6,561 nt of DNA, from the NCBI GenBank assembly GCA_015522395.1, contig WAMH01000022.1, forward strand, positions 1-6,561. Direction: 5' to 3'. The notes under the pieces were generated by a model, which saw only the letters and a program-made list of their open reading frames with translations, did no database searches and was not told the DNA's origin. The translations under genes were made by a program, and so were the position numbers. Shown piece after piece: positions 1 to 5,175 of the stretch. This stretch comes from Thermococcus sp. Its GTDB lineage: Archaea; Methanobacteriota_B; Thermococci; Thermococcales; Thermococcaceae. Numbering within the stretch: the first letter of the stretch is position 1; every line of letters begins with the position of its first letter.

Positions 1-1524
1 AAGCGTGAGGAGACCCACGGCGAGGTCGAGAAGCGTGTTGTGAGCCAGTTGCTGACTTTAATGGACGGTCTCAAGAGCCGCGGAAAGGTCATCGTCATAG
101 CGGCCACCAACAGGCCTGACGCCATTGACCCGGCACTAAGAAGGCCCGGAAGGTTCGACCGCGAGCTTGAGGTCGGTGTTCCGGACAAGCAGGGCAGGAA
201 GGAGATACTCCAGATACACACCAGGGGAATGCCCATCGAACCCGAGTTCAGGAAGGACAGGGTAATCGAGATACTCGAGGAGCTTGAGAGGAACGAGACC
301 TACCGCGACGCCGCTGAGAAGGCCATGGCCAAGGTCAAGGAGGCCGAGAGCGAGGAGGAGATCAAGAAAGCACTCCGCGAGACCGACGAGAGGCTCTACG
401 ATGAGGTCAAGGCGAGGCTCATCGACGCCCTGCTGAACGAGCTGGCAGAGGTCACGCACGGTTTCGTCGGTGCTGATTTGGCAGCGCTGGCCAGAGAGGC
501 CGCAATGGCTGCCCTGAGGAGGCTCATCAAGGAGGGCAAGATCGACTTCGAGGCCGAGCACATACCCAAGGAAGTGCTTGAAGAGCTGAAGGTCACCAGA
601 AGGGACTTCTACGAGGCACTGAAGATGGTCGAGCCTTCGGCACTCAGAGAAGTCCTGCTGGAGGTTCCCAACGTTCACTGGAACGACGTCGGCGGCCTTG
701 ATGACGTCAAGGAGGAGCTCCGCGAAGCTGTGGAGTGGCCGCTCAAGTACCCGGAGGCGTTCGCCGGACTCGGCATCAACCCGCCGAAGGGAATCCTGCT
801 CTACGGTCCGCCCGGAACCGGTAAGACTCTGCTAGCGAAGGCAGTGGCAAACGAGAGCGAGGCCAACTTCATAGCCATTAAGGGTCCTGAGGTGCTCAGC
901 AAGTGGGTCGGCGAGAGCGAGAAGAACATCCGCGAGATATTTAGGAAAGCGAGGCAGGCGGCTCCGACGGTGATATTCATCGACGAGATCGATGCAATCG
1001 CTCCACGCAGGGGAACCGACGTCAACCGCGTCACTGACAGGCTCATTAACCAGCTCCTCACGGAGATGGACGGAATCCAGGAGAACAGTGGCGTAGTGGT
1101 TATAGGTGCCACCAACAGACCGGACATCATAGACCCGGCCCTGCTCAGGCCGGGAAGGTTTGACAGGCTGATACTGGTTCCTGCTCCGGACGAGAAAGCG
1201 AGACTCGAGATATTCAAAGTCCACACCAAGAAAGTCCCGCTGGCCGAGGATGTTAACCTCGAGGAACTCGCGAAGAGGACCGAGGGTTACACCGGTGCCG
1301 ACATCGAGGCGGTGGTGAGAGAGGCGGCGTTGCTTGCAATGCGCAGGGCGCTGCAGGAGGGGGTCATAAGGCCCGGCATGAAGGCCGACCAGATAAGGCA
1401 GAAAGTTAAGGTCACTATGAGGGACTTTGAGGAGGCCCTCAAGAAGATAGGGCCGAGCGTGAGCGAGGAGACGATGGAGTACTACAAGAAGATACAGGAG
1501 CAGTTCAAGCAGTCAAGGGGCTGA
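1..1524 (+). CDS. cdc48: CDC48/VAT-type AAA+ ATPase, C-terminal 507 residues (5' end outside window)
   Basis: The reading frame is open from base 1, so this is the 3' part of a larger gene; the GTG at 40 is internal. Seen: the end of ring D1 with sensor motif AATNRPD (about 100-120) and arginine-finger segment RRPGRFDRE (139-165); then a complete D2 ring with Walker A GPPGTGKT (805-828), Walker B VIFIDEID (970-993), sensor GATNRPD (1105-1125) and LLRPGRFDR (1141-1167). Known of the family: hexameric unfoldases that pull proteins through a central pore for proteasomal degradation or remodelling in the cytosol. The N-terminal substrate-binding domain and D1 Walker motifs lie upstream of the window. 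Odd: about 60 charged, helix-rich residues (roughly 250-435) sit in the D1 lid, absent from Thermoplasma VAT as I recall it, and the protein ends in QSRG rather than a HbYX proteasome-docking tail. Family identity is secure; the choice among CDC48 paralogues is not. Confidence 0.97.
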   Translation, partial: KREETHGEVEKRVVSQLLTLMDGLKSRGKVIVIAATNRPDAIDPALRRPGRFDRELEVGVPDKQGRKEILQIHTRGMPIEPEFRKDRVIEILEELERNETYRDAAEKAMAKVKEAESEEEIKKALRETDERLYDEVKARLIDALLNELAEVTHGFVGADLAALAREAAMAALRRLIKEGKIDFEAEHIPKEVLEELKVTRRDFYEALKMVEPSALREVLLEVPNVHWNDVGGLDDVKEELREAVEWPLKYPEAFAGLGINPPKGILLYGPPGTGKTLLAKAVANESEANFIAIKGPEVLSKWVGESEKNIREIFRKARQAAPTVIFIDEIDAIAPRRGTDVNRVTDRLINQLLTEMDGIQENSGVVVIGATNRPDIIDPALLRPGRFDRLILVPAPDEKARLEIFKVHTKKVPLAEDVNLEELAKRTEGYTGADIEAVVREAALLAMRRALQEGVIRPGMKADQIRQKVKVTMRDFEEALKKIGPSVSEETMEYYKKIQEQFKQSRG

Positions 1525-1546
1525 TGCCCCTGAACCTTTCTCTTTG
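1516..1546 (+). terminator. Hairpin over the cdc48 stop codon followed by a pyrimidine run
   Basis: AGGGGC (1516-1521) and GCCCCT (1526-1531) form a perfect 6-bp stem with a four-base TGAT loop that holds the stop codon. A pyrimidine-rich stretch (CCTTTCTCTTT, 1535-1545) follows. This resembles an intrinsic terminator, though archaeal termination depends mainly on T-runs, which are interrupted here. It could instead protect the mRNA 3' end or be chance. Confidence 0.4.
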
Positions 1547-1556
1547 ATTATCAAAG
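1542..1556. promoter_or_regulatory. Perfect 7-bp dyad upstream of the 81-residue gene
   Basis: CTTTGAT (1542-1548) and ATCAAAG (1550-1556) are exact inverted repeats around a single T, eight bases before the GGAGGTG of the next gene. The one-base spacer is too short for an RNA hairpin loop, so a dimeric regulator site is more plausible than a stem-loop. No regulator can be named. Confidence 0.35.
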
Positions 1557-1577
1557 CAAATTCCGGAGGTGGATGAG

Positions 1578-1823
1578 ATGATATACGGGGTTCTGCTCAG
1601 CATACCCGGGAAGTTCGTTACCAAGTACGAGGATGAGGTCAGGAAGACCATCGGCTACGGCATAGCAAGGGGCGACGTGATAAGCTTCACGGAAGCGAGA
1701 TACAGGGGCGACGTCGCCTTCGTGATGCTGACCCGCTCGAACAGGGCCGCGGAGAGGGTTGCAAGTGAACTGAAGGAGCTTCCCATTAACGTCAAGGTGA
1801 TAGAGATAGAAGGGGAGAGCTGA
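1578..1823 (+). CDS. Small conserved-looking protein of unknown function (81 aa)
   Basis: The start is ATG at 1578, with a strong GGAGGTG (1565-1571) six bases upstream. An in-frame GTG at 1569 lies inside that ribosome binding site and is rejected. I do not recognise the protein. It begins MIYGVLLSIPGK and ends IEIEGES. Predicted elements run strand (2-9), helix (18-31), two strands (33-52), helix (54-67), strand (70-77). This order, beta-alpha-beta-beta-alpha-beta, would fit a ferredoxin-like/ACT-like fold; that is inference only. It has no signal peptide, membrane segment or cysteine. It lies 53 bases after cdc48 in the same direction, with a possible terminator and a dyad between them, so it may have its own promoter or be read from cdc48. 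A T5 run at 1841-1845 after its stop could end the transcript. Confidence 0.85.
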   Translation: MIYGVLLSIPGKFVTKYEDEVRKTIGYGIARGDVISFTEARYRGDVAFVMLTRSNRAAERVASELKELPINVKVIEIEGES

Positions 1824-1856
1824 TCTTCCCTGCCGTTATGTTTTTGCAGTTGGGGC

Positions 1857-1872
1857 AAAAAAGTTAATAATC
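1857..1872 (+). promoter_or_regulatory. Archaeal promoter (TATA box) of the broken prsW gene
   Basis: An A-run followed by GTTAATAATC (1863-1872) is a TATA-like element with a purine-rich BRE-like lead. Its centre is about 34 bases before the ATG at 1901, giving a predicted start of transcription near 1893. GGGGAT (1893-1898) is a weak possible ribosome binding site. The promoter appears intact although the gene is broken. Confidence 0.5.
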
Positions 1873-1900
1873 GTCGGACCGTATTTCTTTCGGGGATTGT

Positions 1901-2624
1901 ATGAGAGCAGGAACCTCCTCACGTAACTATCTTTTTGCATTCTTATACGCCTTCGGACCGATCATCGTGCTCCTCTGGTTCCTGATCAAGGTCAAACCAA
2001 AGTTCCCCTCGGGTCTGTCAACGGCCCTCGTGGTGTTTTTCTCCCTCCTCAGTGTTTTCACCGTTGGATTTGATACTCGGCTTCGCAATGGCACCATTGA
2101 CCCGGCATAACGCCATTTCTATAAGCTATGCCTCCGAGATATCACTCCTCGAGGAGACGGTGAAGATAGTGAGCGCCATCCTGGGGATTCTCATAGCCAA
2201 AGAGGAGTCCACATGGACCGATACCAGGATGACCCTCGTTGTAGTACTCCATCATTTCCCTCGGGGGTCACCTTTGGACTCGCAGAATTCTCAGTTTACT
2301 CGCCAACTTCAAGTACACGGCCGGTGGAATGCTCATTCTCTTCCTTTCAAGGATGATTCACCCAGTGATGACGGTTACCATAATGGCTGGACTGCTGCTC
2401 CTCGCTAAGGGCAGAAAACTCGCGGGGTGCTCATACTCCCCGCACCCTACGTGACACACGCCCTACTTGATTACTACATACATCTCAAGTCGTACCCACT
2501 GGCGTTCCTCGTCCTTACCGTCGAGCTGCTGGCCTTTGTCGCTGGGGTTTACCTTCTCATTCTGGTCATCACCGAGGAAAAGAGAAGAGAACGAGGGCTG
2601 AGTTCCGGAGGGAAGCGACCGTGA
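1901..2624 (+). pseudogene. PrsW-family intramembrane metalloprotease, broken by five indels
   Basis: All hallmark motifs of PrsW-type polytopic proteases (the CAAX/rhomboid-neighbour family with EExxK) are present but spread over three frames: EETVK (2151-2165), FGLAE (2273-2287), MIHPVMT (2353-2373) and HALLD (2457-2471). The frame moves at five places: near 2054-2064 (extra base), near 2244 (extra base), in the G5 run 2263-2267 (extra G), near 2299 (missing base) and near 2418 (missing base). Correcting these turns 724 bases into 723, exactly 241 codons, with no internal stop seen. The repaired 240-residue product would have about six hydrophobic segments, from YLFAFLYAFGPIIVLLWF at the N-terminus to the last before ITEEKRRERG. 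Known family role: site-1 cleavage of membrane anti-sigma factors in Bacillus; archaeal targets are unknown. As written the product stops after 69 residues. Decay looks recent, or the reads are wrong. Confidence 0.85.
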
Positions 2625-2661
2625 GCTTGAACGATCACCGGCTCAATAAAATGGAGGGTGA

Positions 2662-2811
2662 CTAAGCCACCCACTCTATCTCGTAGTCCCTTGCCTTCAG
2701 CTTTTTGACGCCTTCCAGGGCTATTCTCTCGGCGTTCTTCCTGTCGTTCGTGACGATTATCCTCTCCTCAGGGAGGGTGTTCTCGAGGTAGTACACGATT
2801 CTAACGAGCAT
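2662..2811 (-). CDS. 49-residue protein of unknown function, paralogue of 2982-3131
   Basis: Start chosen: ATG at 2811-2809. The frame is open upstream to TTG 2844 and GTG 2832, but the ATG gives the same 49-residue length as the neighbouring paralogue and an ungapped alignment. GGGGTG lies about six bases upstream as a moderate ribosome binding site. The protein begins MLVRIVYYLENTLPEERIIV and ends ARDYEIEWVA. Against the neighbour 13 of 49 positions match, including A27, R29-I30-A31 and A40-R41-x-Y43-E44-x-E46. The shape suggests two strands, one charged helix and a last strand. It has no cysteine and no membrane segment. I do not recognise a family; a small nucleic-acid or protein-binding role is possible but unsupported. 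Confidence 0.7.
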   Translation of the reverse strand: MLVRIVYYLENTLPEERIIVTNDRKNAERIALEGVKKLKARDYEIEWVA

Positions 2812-2858
2812 GGAAGACACCCCGTATATCACTGACGGTGACAAAGAATGGACCAGAA

Positions 2859-2866
2859 TTTAAAAG
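2859..2866 (-). promoter_or_regulatory. TATA box for the 49-residue gene at 2811
   Basis: On the minus strand this reads CTTTTAAA, centred about 51 bases before the ATG at 2811. Transcription would start near 2836, leaving a leader of about 25 bases that carries the GGGGTG. That start lies downstream of the TTG at 2844, which argues against the longest reading frame. Confidence 0.45.
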
Positions 2867-2981
2867 CATTGCTGTAGCTTGGTGTACGTAACTCACCATA
2901 GAAGTTCACGCAAAGATAGGCATCAATGCACATAGAAGTCACACCGCACCAACACGAACGAAGGGAATAAGAACAGATGGG

Positions 2982-3131
2982 TCACTCAAGCTTTTCAAGC
3001 TCGTAGACCCGGGCTTCCTTCCGCCTGAGCTCCTGCTTCGCGATACGCCTTGCCTCATCGGCCGTTTCGGTTTCAAAGATTACCGTATGCCCGTGGTTTT
3101 CCCCGCCGTAGAGAGTTAGGGACCACTTCAT
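2982..3131 (-). CDS. 49-residue protein of unknown function, paralogue of 2662-2811
   Basis: This gene is short enough to be missed by ordinary ORF cut-offs. It runs from ATG (3131-3129) to TGA (2984-2982) and is preceded by GGTGGT (3140-3135) three bases upstream. The protein begins MKWSLTLYGGENHGHTVIFE and ends EARVYELEKLE. The central part, TADEARRIAKQELRRKEA, is a charged amphipathic helix, with strands expected on either side. It aligns without gaps over all 49 residues to the next gene downstream, sharing the A-x-RIA and AR-x-YE-x-E patterns. A good TATA box (3165-3172) lies about 37 bases upstream. The two small genes point the same way and are 170 bases apart, each with its own TATA box, so they are probably separate transcripts from an old tandem duplication. 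Function unknown. Confidence 0.75.
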   Translation of the reverse strand: MKWSLTLYGGENHGHTVIFETETADEARRIAKQELRRKEARVYELEKLE

Positions 3132-3163
3132 GGTACCACCAGCGATTTTGTCATTCGTTCAAA

Positions 3164-3173
3164 GTTTATAAGT
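3164..3173. promoter_or_regulatory. Near-palindromic TATA box between divergent small gene and JAMM gene
   Basis: GTTTATAAGT holds the symmetric core TTATAA and can be read in both directions. On the minus strand (CTTATAAAC) it is well placed for the gene starting at 3131. On the plus strand its centre is only about 26 bases before the JAMM ATG at 3194, which would put transcription start at about the start codon itself. Confidence 0.55.
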
Positions 3174-3193
3174 CTAACGGGGGAGGTGTGGGC

Positions 3194-3598
3194 ATGCAGT
3201 TGATGATTCGACAAAATGACTTAAATGGCATTATCAAAGCGGCAGAAAAGAGCGAAGTGGAGGTGTGCGGCTTTCTCTTCGGGAGGCGAGAGGGGGAGAC
3301 GTTTAAGGTTGGGGAGGTTTACTTCGTCACGAACAGGCTGAACTCCCCCACAGAGTTCGAGATGGATCCCTTGGAGATGGCCAAGGGCATAGATGAGGCG
3401 GAAAGGAAGGGCCTCGAGGTCGTTGGCGTCTTCCACTCCCATCCCCAGTGCCCGCCGAGGCCGAGCGGGAGGGATCTGGAGGGGATGGAGGTCTGGCCGG
3501 TGGTCTGGCTGATAGTCGATGGGAGGGGGAGATACGGGGCGTACGTTTTGAGAAACGAAAAGGTTGAGGGGATTAAAGTCGGGATTCGAAATTGTTAA
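3194..3598 (+). CDS. JAMM/MPN+ zinc metalloprotease (desampylase-like), 134 aa
   Basis: The JAMM zinc site is complete: E23 in EVCGFLFG (residues 23-30), then H81-S-H83-P with S91 and D94 in HSHPQCPPRPSGRD. Known of the family: the two histidines and the aspartate bind zinc, and the glutamate acts in catalysis. Archaeal stand-alone JAMM proteins such as HvJAMM1 and PfJAMM1 cleave ubiquitin-like SAMP modifiers from targets in the cytosol. The 134-residue length fits a single MPN domain. ATG 3194 was chosen because GGAGGTG (3182-3188) is five bases upstream. ATG 3203 is an alternative, and the frame continues back to 3050 only as antisense of the small gene at 2982-3131. It is divergent from the 49-residue gene. 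A SAMP substrate is inference from the family; no SAMP gene is in the window. Confidence 0.9.
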   Translation: MQLMIRQNDLNGIIKAAEKSEVEVCGFLFGRREGETFKVGEVYFVTNRLNSPTEFEMDPLEMAKGIDEAERKGLEVVGVFHSHPQCPPRPSGRDLEGMEVWPVVWLIVDGRGRYGAYVLRNEKVEGIKVGIRNC

Positions 3599-3606
3599 AT
3601 ACAATC
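3590..3606 (+). promoter_or_regulatory. TATA box and dyad in front of the antitoxin gene
   Basis: TTAAATAC (about 3595-3602) is a TATA-like element preceded by CGAAA. It overlaps the last codons of the JAMM gene and lies about 34 bases before the ATG at 3633. The arms ATTGT (3591-3595) and ACAAT (3601-3605) are exact inverted repeats enclosing it. Ribbon-helix-helix antitoxins commonly repress their own promoter at such sites, so this may be the operator; that is inference. Confidence 0.45.
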
Positions 3607-3632
3607 GTAGTCAACACTCTAACGGTGGGACG

Positions 3633-3955
3633 ATGGCCGAGAACGTTGAGTACCCGGTCTCGGTGAGGTTGTCAGGTTATGTTGTAAGGAAGATAGACGA
3701 ACTCGTTAAAAGGCGGGAGTTCAGGAGTAGGAGCGACTTCATTAAGTTCGCAGTAACACTGACCCTTGGCCAGCTCATGCTGGAGGAGGCCAGGGAGATG
3801 GCCAAGAATACCCCCCCGAAGCATTTGAGAGGGAATCCGAGGAAGCATGGGAGAAGTTAGGGGCCGGGGACTTTGAGAAGGATGGATCCGAGGTTCTCAA
3901 GCTGATTGAGAATATCGAGAAGGAGTACAAGATGCTGATGGGTGCTAAGGAATGA
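3633..3955 (+). pseudogene. Ribbon-helix-helix (CopG-like) antitoxin, frame broken in a C7 run
   Basis: The start is ATG 3633 with GGTGGG (3624-3629) upstream. Residues 7-45 form a ribbon-helix-helix DNA-binding domain: strand YPVSVRLS, first helix GYVVRKIDELVKR, then FRSRSDFIKFAV. The frame stops at 3857-3859 after 75 residues, with an atypical basic tail (PKHLRGNPRKHGRS). In another frame from 3818 the sequence continues naturally as EAFERESEEAWEKLGAGDFE to TGA at 3953-3955, an acidic helical tail of the kind that wraps a toxin. One base more in C7 (3811-3817) would join both parts into 107 residues. The repaired stop overlaps the PIN start as ATGA (3952-3955), the coupling expected of an antitoxin-toxin operon. 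Either the antitoxin is truncated, the base call is wrong, or the ribosome shifts by -1 here. Confidence 0.8.
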
Positions 3956-4367
3956 AAGTTGTCCTTGACACCAACGTTGTCCTTGGTGCGCTGATAAAGC
4001 CCAACGGGTGGCTTCTTTGCTTGTTAGGGCTTTGGACAGAGAGGTTGGTGAACTACACAAGTGAGGACGCTTTAACCGAATTGTCTCTGAAGGTGGCCAT
4101 TCTTCAGGAGAATGAGAGACTGTCCCCTCGTGGAAAAAGACCTTGGCGCACTTCATCGCAGCATCAGAGATAGTGTCCCCTCTCCGTCGGTTTGAAATCT
4201 GCAGGGACGCAGATGACGACAGGTGGCTTGAAATCGCTTATGAGGCTAAAGCAGACTTCATACTCACATGGGACAGGAATCTTTTGGATATAAAGGGAAA
4301 CGATAGGGCAATTGCTCTTGAAGGACGTACTCTCAAAATCCTTAACGCCTGCCGAGTTCTATCATGA
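3952..4367 (+). pseudogene. PIN-domain (VapC-like) toxin, frame broken near 4116-4121
   Basis: The N-terminal half begins MKVVLDTNVVLGALIKPNG and carries the first PIN aspartate (D6). The C-terminal half reads in a different frame as TVPSWKKTLAHFIAASEI, followed by FEICRDADDDRWLEIAYEAK and ADFILTWDRNLLDI, with the remaining acidic residues. Known of the family: Mg-dependent ribonucleases, usually VapC-like toxins cleaving tRNA or rRNA, neutralised by the upstream antitoxin. The two frames meet near 4113-4121: the second is closed by a TGA at 4113-4115 and the first runs to a stop at 4171-4173. Adding one base gives 417 bases, or 138 residues, a normal length for this PIN group (putative toxin, PIN_3-like). 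As written the product is 73 residues without the C-terminal acidic motif, so probably inactive. Confidence 0.85.
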
Positions 4368-4374
4368 AGTCATT

Positions 4375-4403
4375 AAAAAGAGGTGTTGAATGGCACCATT
4401 TTT
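4375..4403. terminator. Short T-runs on both strands between convergent PIN pseudogene and mobB
   Basis: The plus strand has T5 at 4399-4403, after the toxin stop at 4367. The minus strand has T5 (4379-4375) about 53 bases after the mobB stop. Archaeal termination uses such oligo-T stretches, and the convergent layout calls for terminators here. Five T is at the low end, and there is no stem, so this is weak. Confidence 0.25.
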
Positions 4404-4431
4404 GAATCCAGGAACACACCTTTATACGGCT

Positions 4432-5166
4432 TTAATCCTCCCTTATCACGATCTCGATCTTCCTCCCCTCGCGGTAGCCCTTCATCGCCGAGAGCATGCC
4501 CTTTATCGTCTTCTCCACAAGCTCCTGCACCCAGCCCTTCATCGGGAGAACCTGGCCGTCGATTTTAACGGTGACCTTCGGCTTGGAGCTGAGGACTACG
4601 CAGTCCTTGAGCGTTTTCTCGCCCGCTACTATCATCCTCGCCATCTCCCCGCAGGTGAAGCCGCACATGCCGCAGTCTATGTTGGGGAGCATGAAGGCGC
4701 GCTTTTCAACGAGGTCGGCGAGCTTTTCAGGATCCCTAGTGGCGTCGATGACGGGAAGGCCGTTTATCTCTTCCACTCCTTCCCCCGCTATGACCCCGCT
4801 CACCGCTATGGCAAGACCGTCGTTGAGTTCCTCAACTTCATCCTCGTTCTTTGCGCAGATGACCTTGGGAACGTGCTTTATCGATTTGAAGCCCTCAAGG
4901 AGGAGGAAGTCCGCGTTCACCATCGAGAAGAGCGCGTTGATATCCTTCGCCTTGAAGAGCATGGCATCAGTATCGTTCGCCCTGACTATGACAGAGTCCG
5001 CCACCCGGGAGAAGCGCCACGTGTCGCTGTTTTCCCTGTCGAAGTCGGCGTGCATGCTCTTCGCTATCGCCACACGGTGGCCGCGCTCCTTGAGAACCTT
5101 TGCAACAGCCTCGACCGTTGTTGTCTTCCCGCTCTTCTTGAAGCCGACGAATGCGACAGCCCTCAT
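4432..5166 (-). CDS. mobB: MobB-like GTPase with C-terminal 4Fe-4S-type cysteine motif (244 aa)
   Basis: Residues 1-155 form the MobB P-loop domain: Walker A GFKKSGKT (8-15), the KSMHADFD segment (36-43), DTWRFSRVAD (48-57) with the family's S/T-W-R signature, and LLLEGFK (88-94). MobB binds GTP and helps MobA attach GMP to molybdopterin (here perhaps tungstopterin), giving the guanine dinucleotide cofactor used by enzymes such as formate dehydrogenase. Residues 165-189 add Cys165-x2-Cys168-x3-Cys172-x16-Cys189, spaced like the 4Fe-4S domain of RnfB and the CODH/ACS gamma subunit. After it comes DGQVLPMKGWVQELVEKTI, a conserved-looking tail. Bacterial MobB lacks these parts, so a redox or metal role is inferred. 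The start ATG at 5166 is preceded by GAGGTGGTGGT overlapping the LSm stop, so the two genes form an operon. Confidence 0.9.
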   Translation of the reverse strand: MRAVAFVGFKKSGKTTTVEAVAKVLKERGHRVAIAKSMHADFDRENSDTWRFSRVADSVIVRANDTDAMLFKAKDINALFSMVNADFLLLEGFKSIKHVPKVICAKNEDEVEELNDGLAIAVSGVIAGEGVEEINGLPVIDATRDPEKLADLVEKRAFMLPNIDCGMCGFTCGEMARMIVAGEKTLKDCVVLSSKPKVTVKIDGQVLPMKGWVQELVEKTIKGMLSAMKGYREGRKIEIVIRED

Positions 5167-5175
5167 ACCACCACC

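Noticed and set aside
136..1229. Several minus-strand open frames under cdc48
   Set aside because: Antisense to the conserved AAA+ domains; they mirror its codon bias.
2812..2844. Longer form of the 2662-2811 gene starting at TTG 2844
   Set aside because: The TTG lies upstream of the predicted transcription start, and the ATG at 2811 matches the paralogue's length exactly.
2897..2939. Direct repeat CATAGAAGT at 2897 and 2931
   Set aside because: Only two 9-base copies in the AT-rich spacer between the small genes; too short and too few for a CRISPR or a transposon end. I see no gene in 2812-2981.
3050..3193. N-terminal extension of the JAMM frame back to 3050
   Set aside because: It runs antisense through the 49-residue gene and the TATA box; GGAGGTG supports ATG 3194.
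4419..4429. TATA-like CCTTTATACGG on the plus strand
   Set aside because: It faces into the 3' end of mobB, with no credible plus-strand gene downstream.
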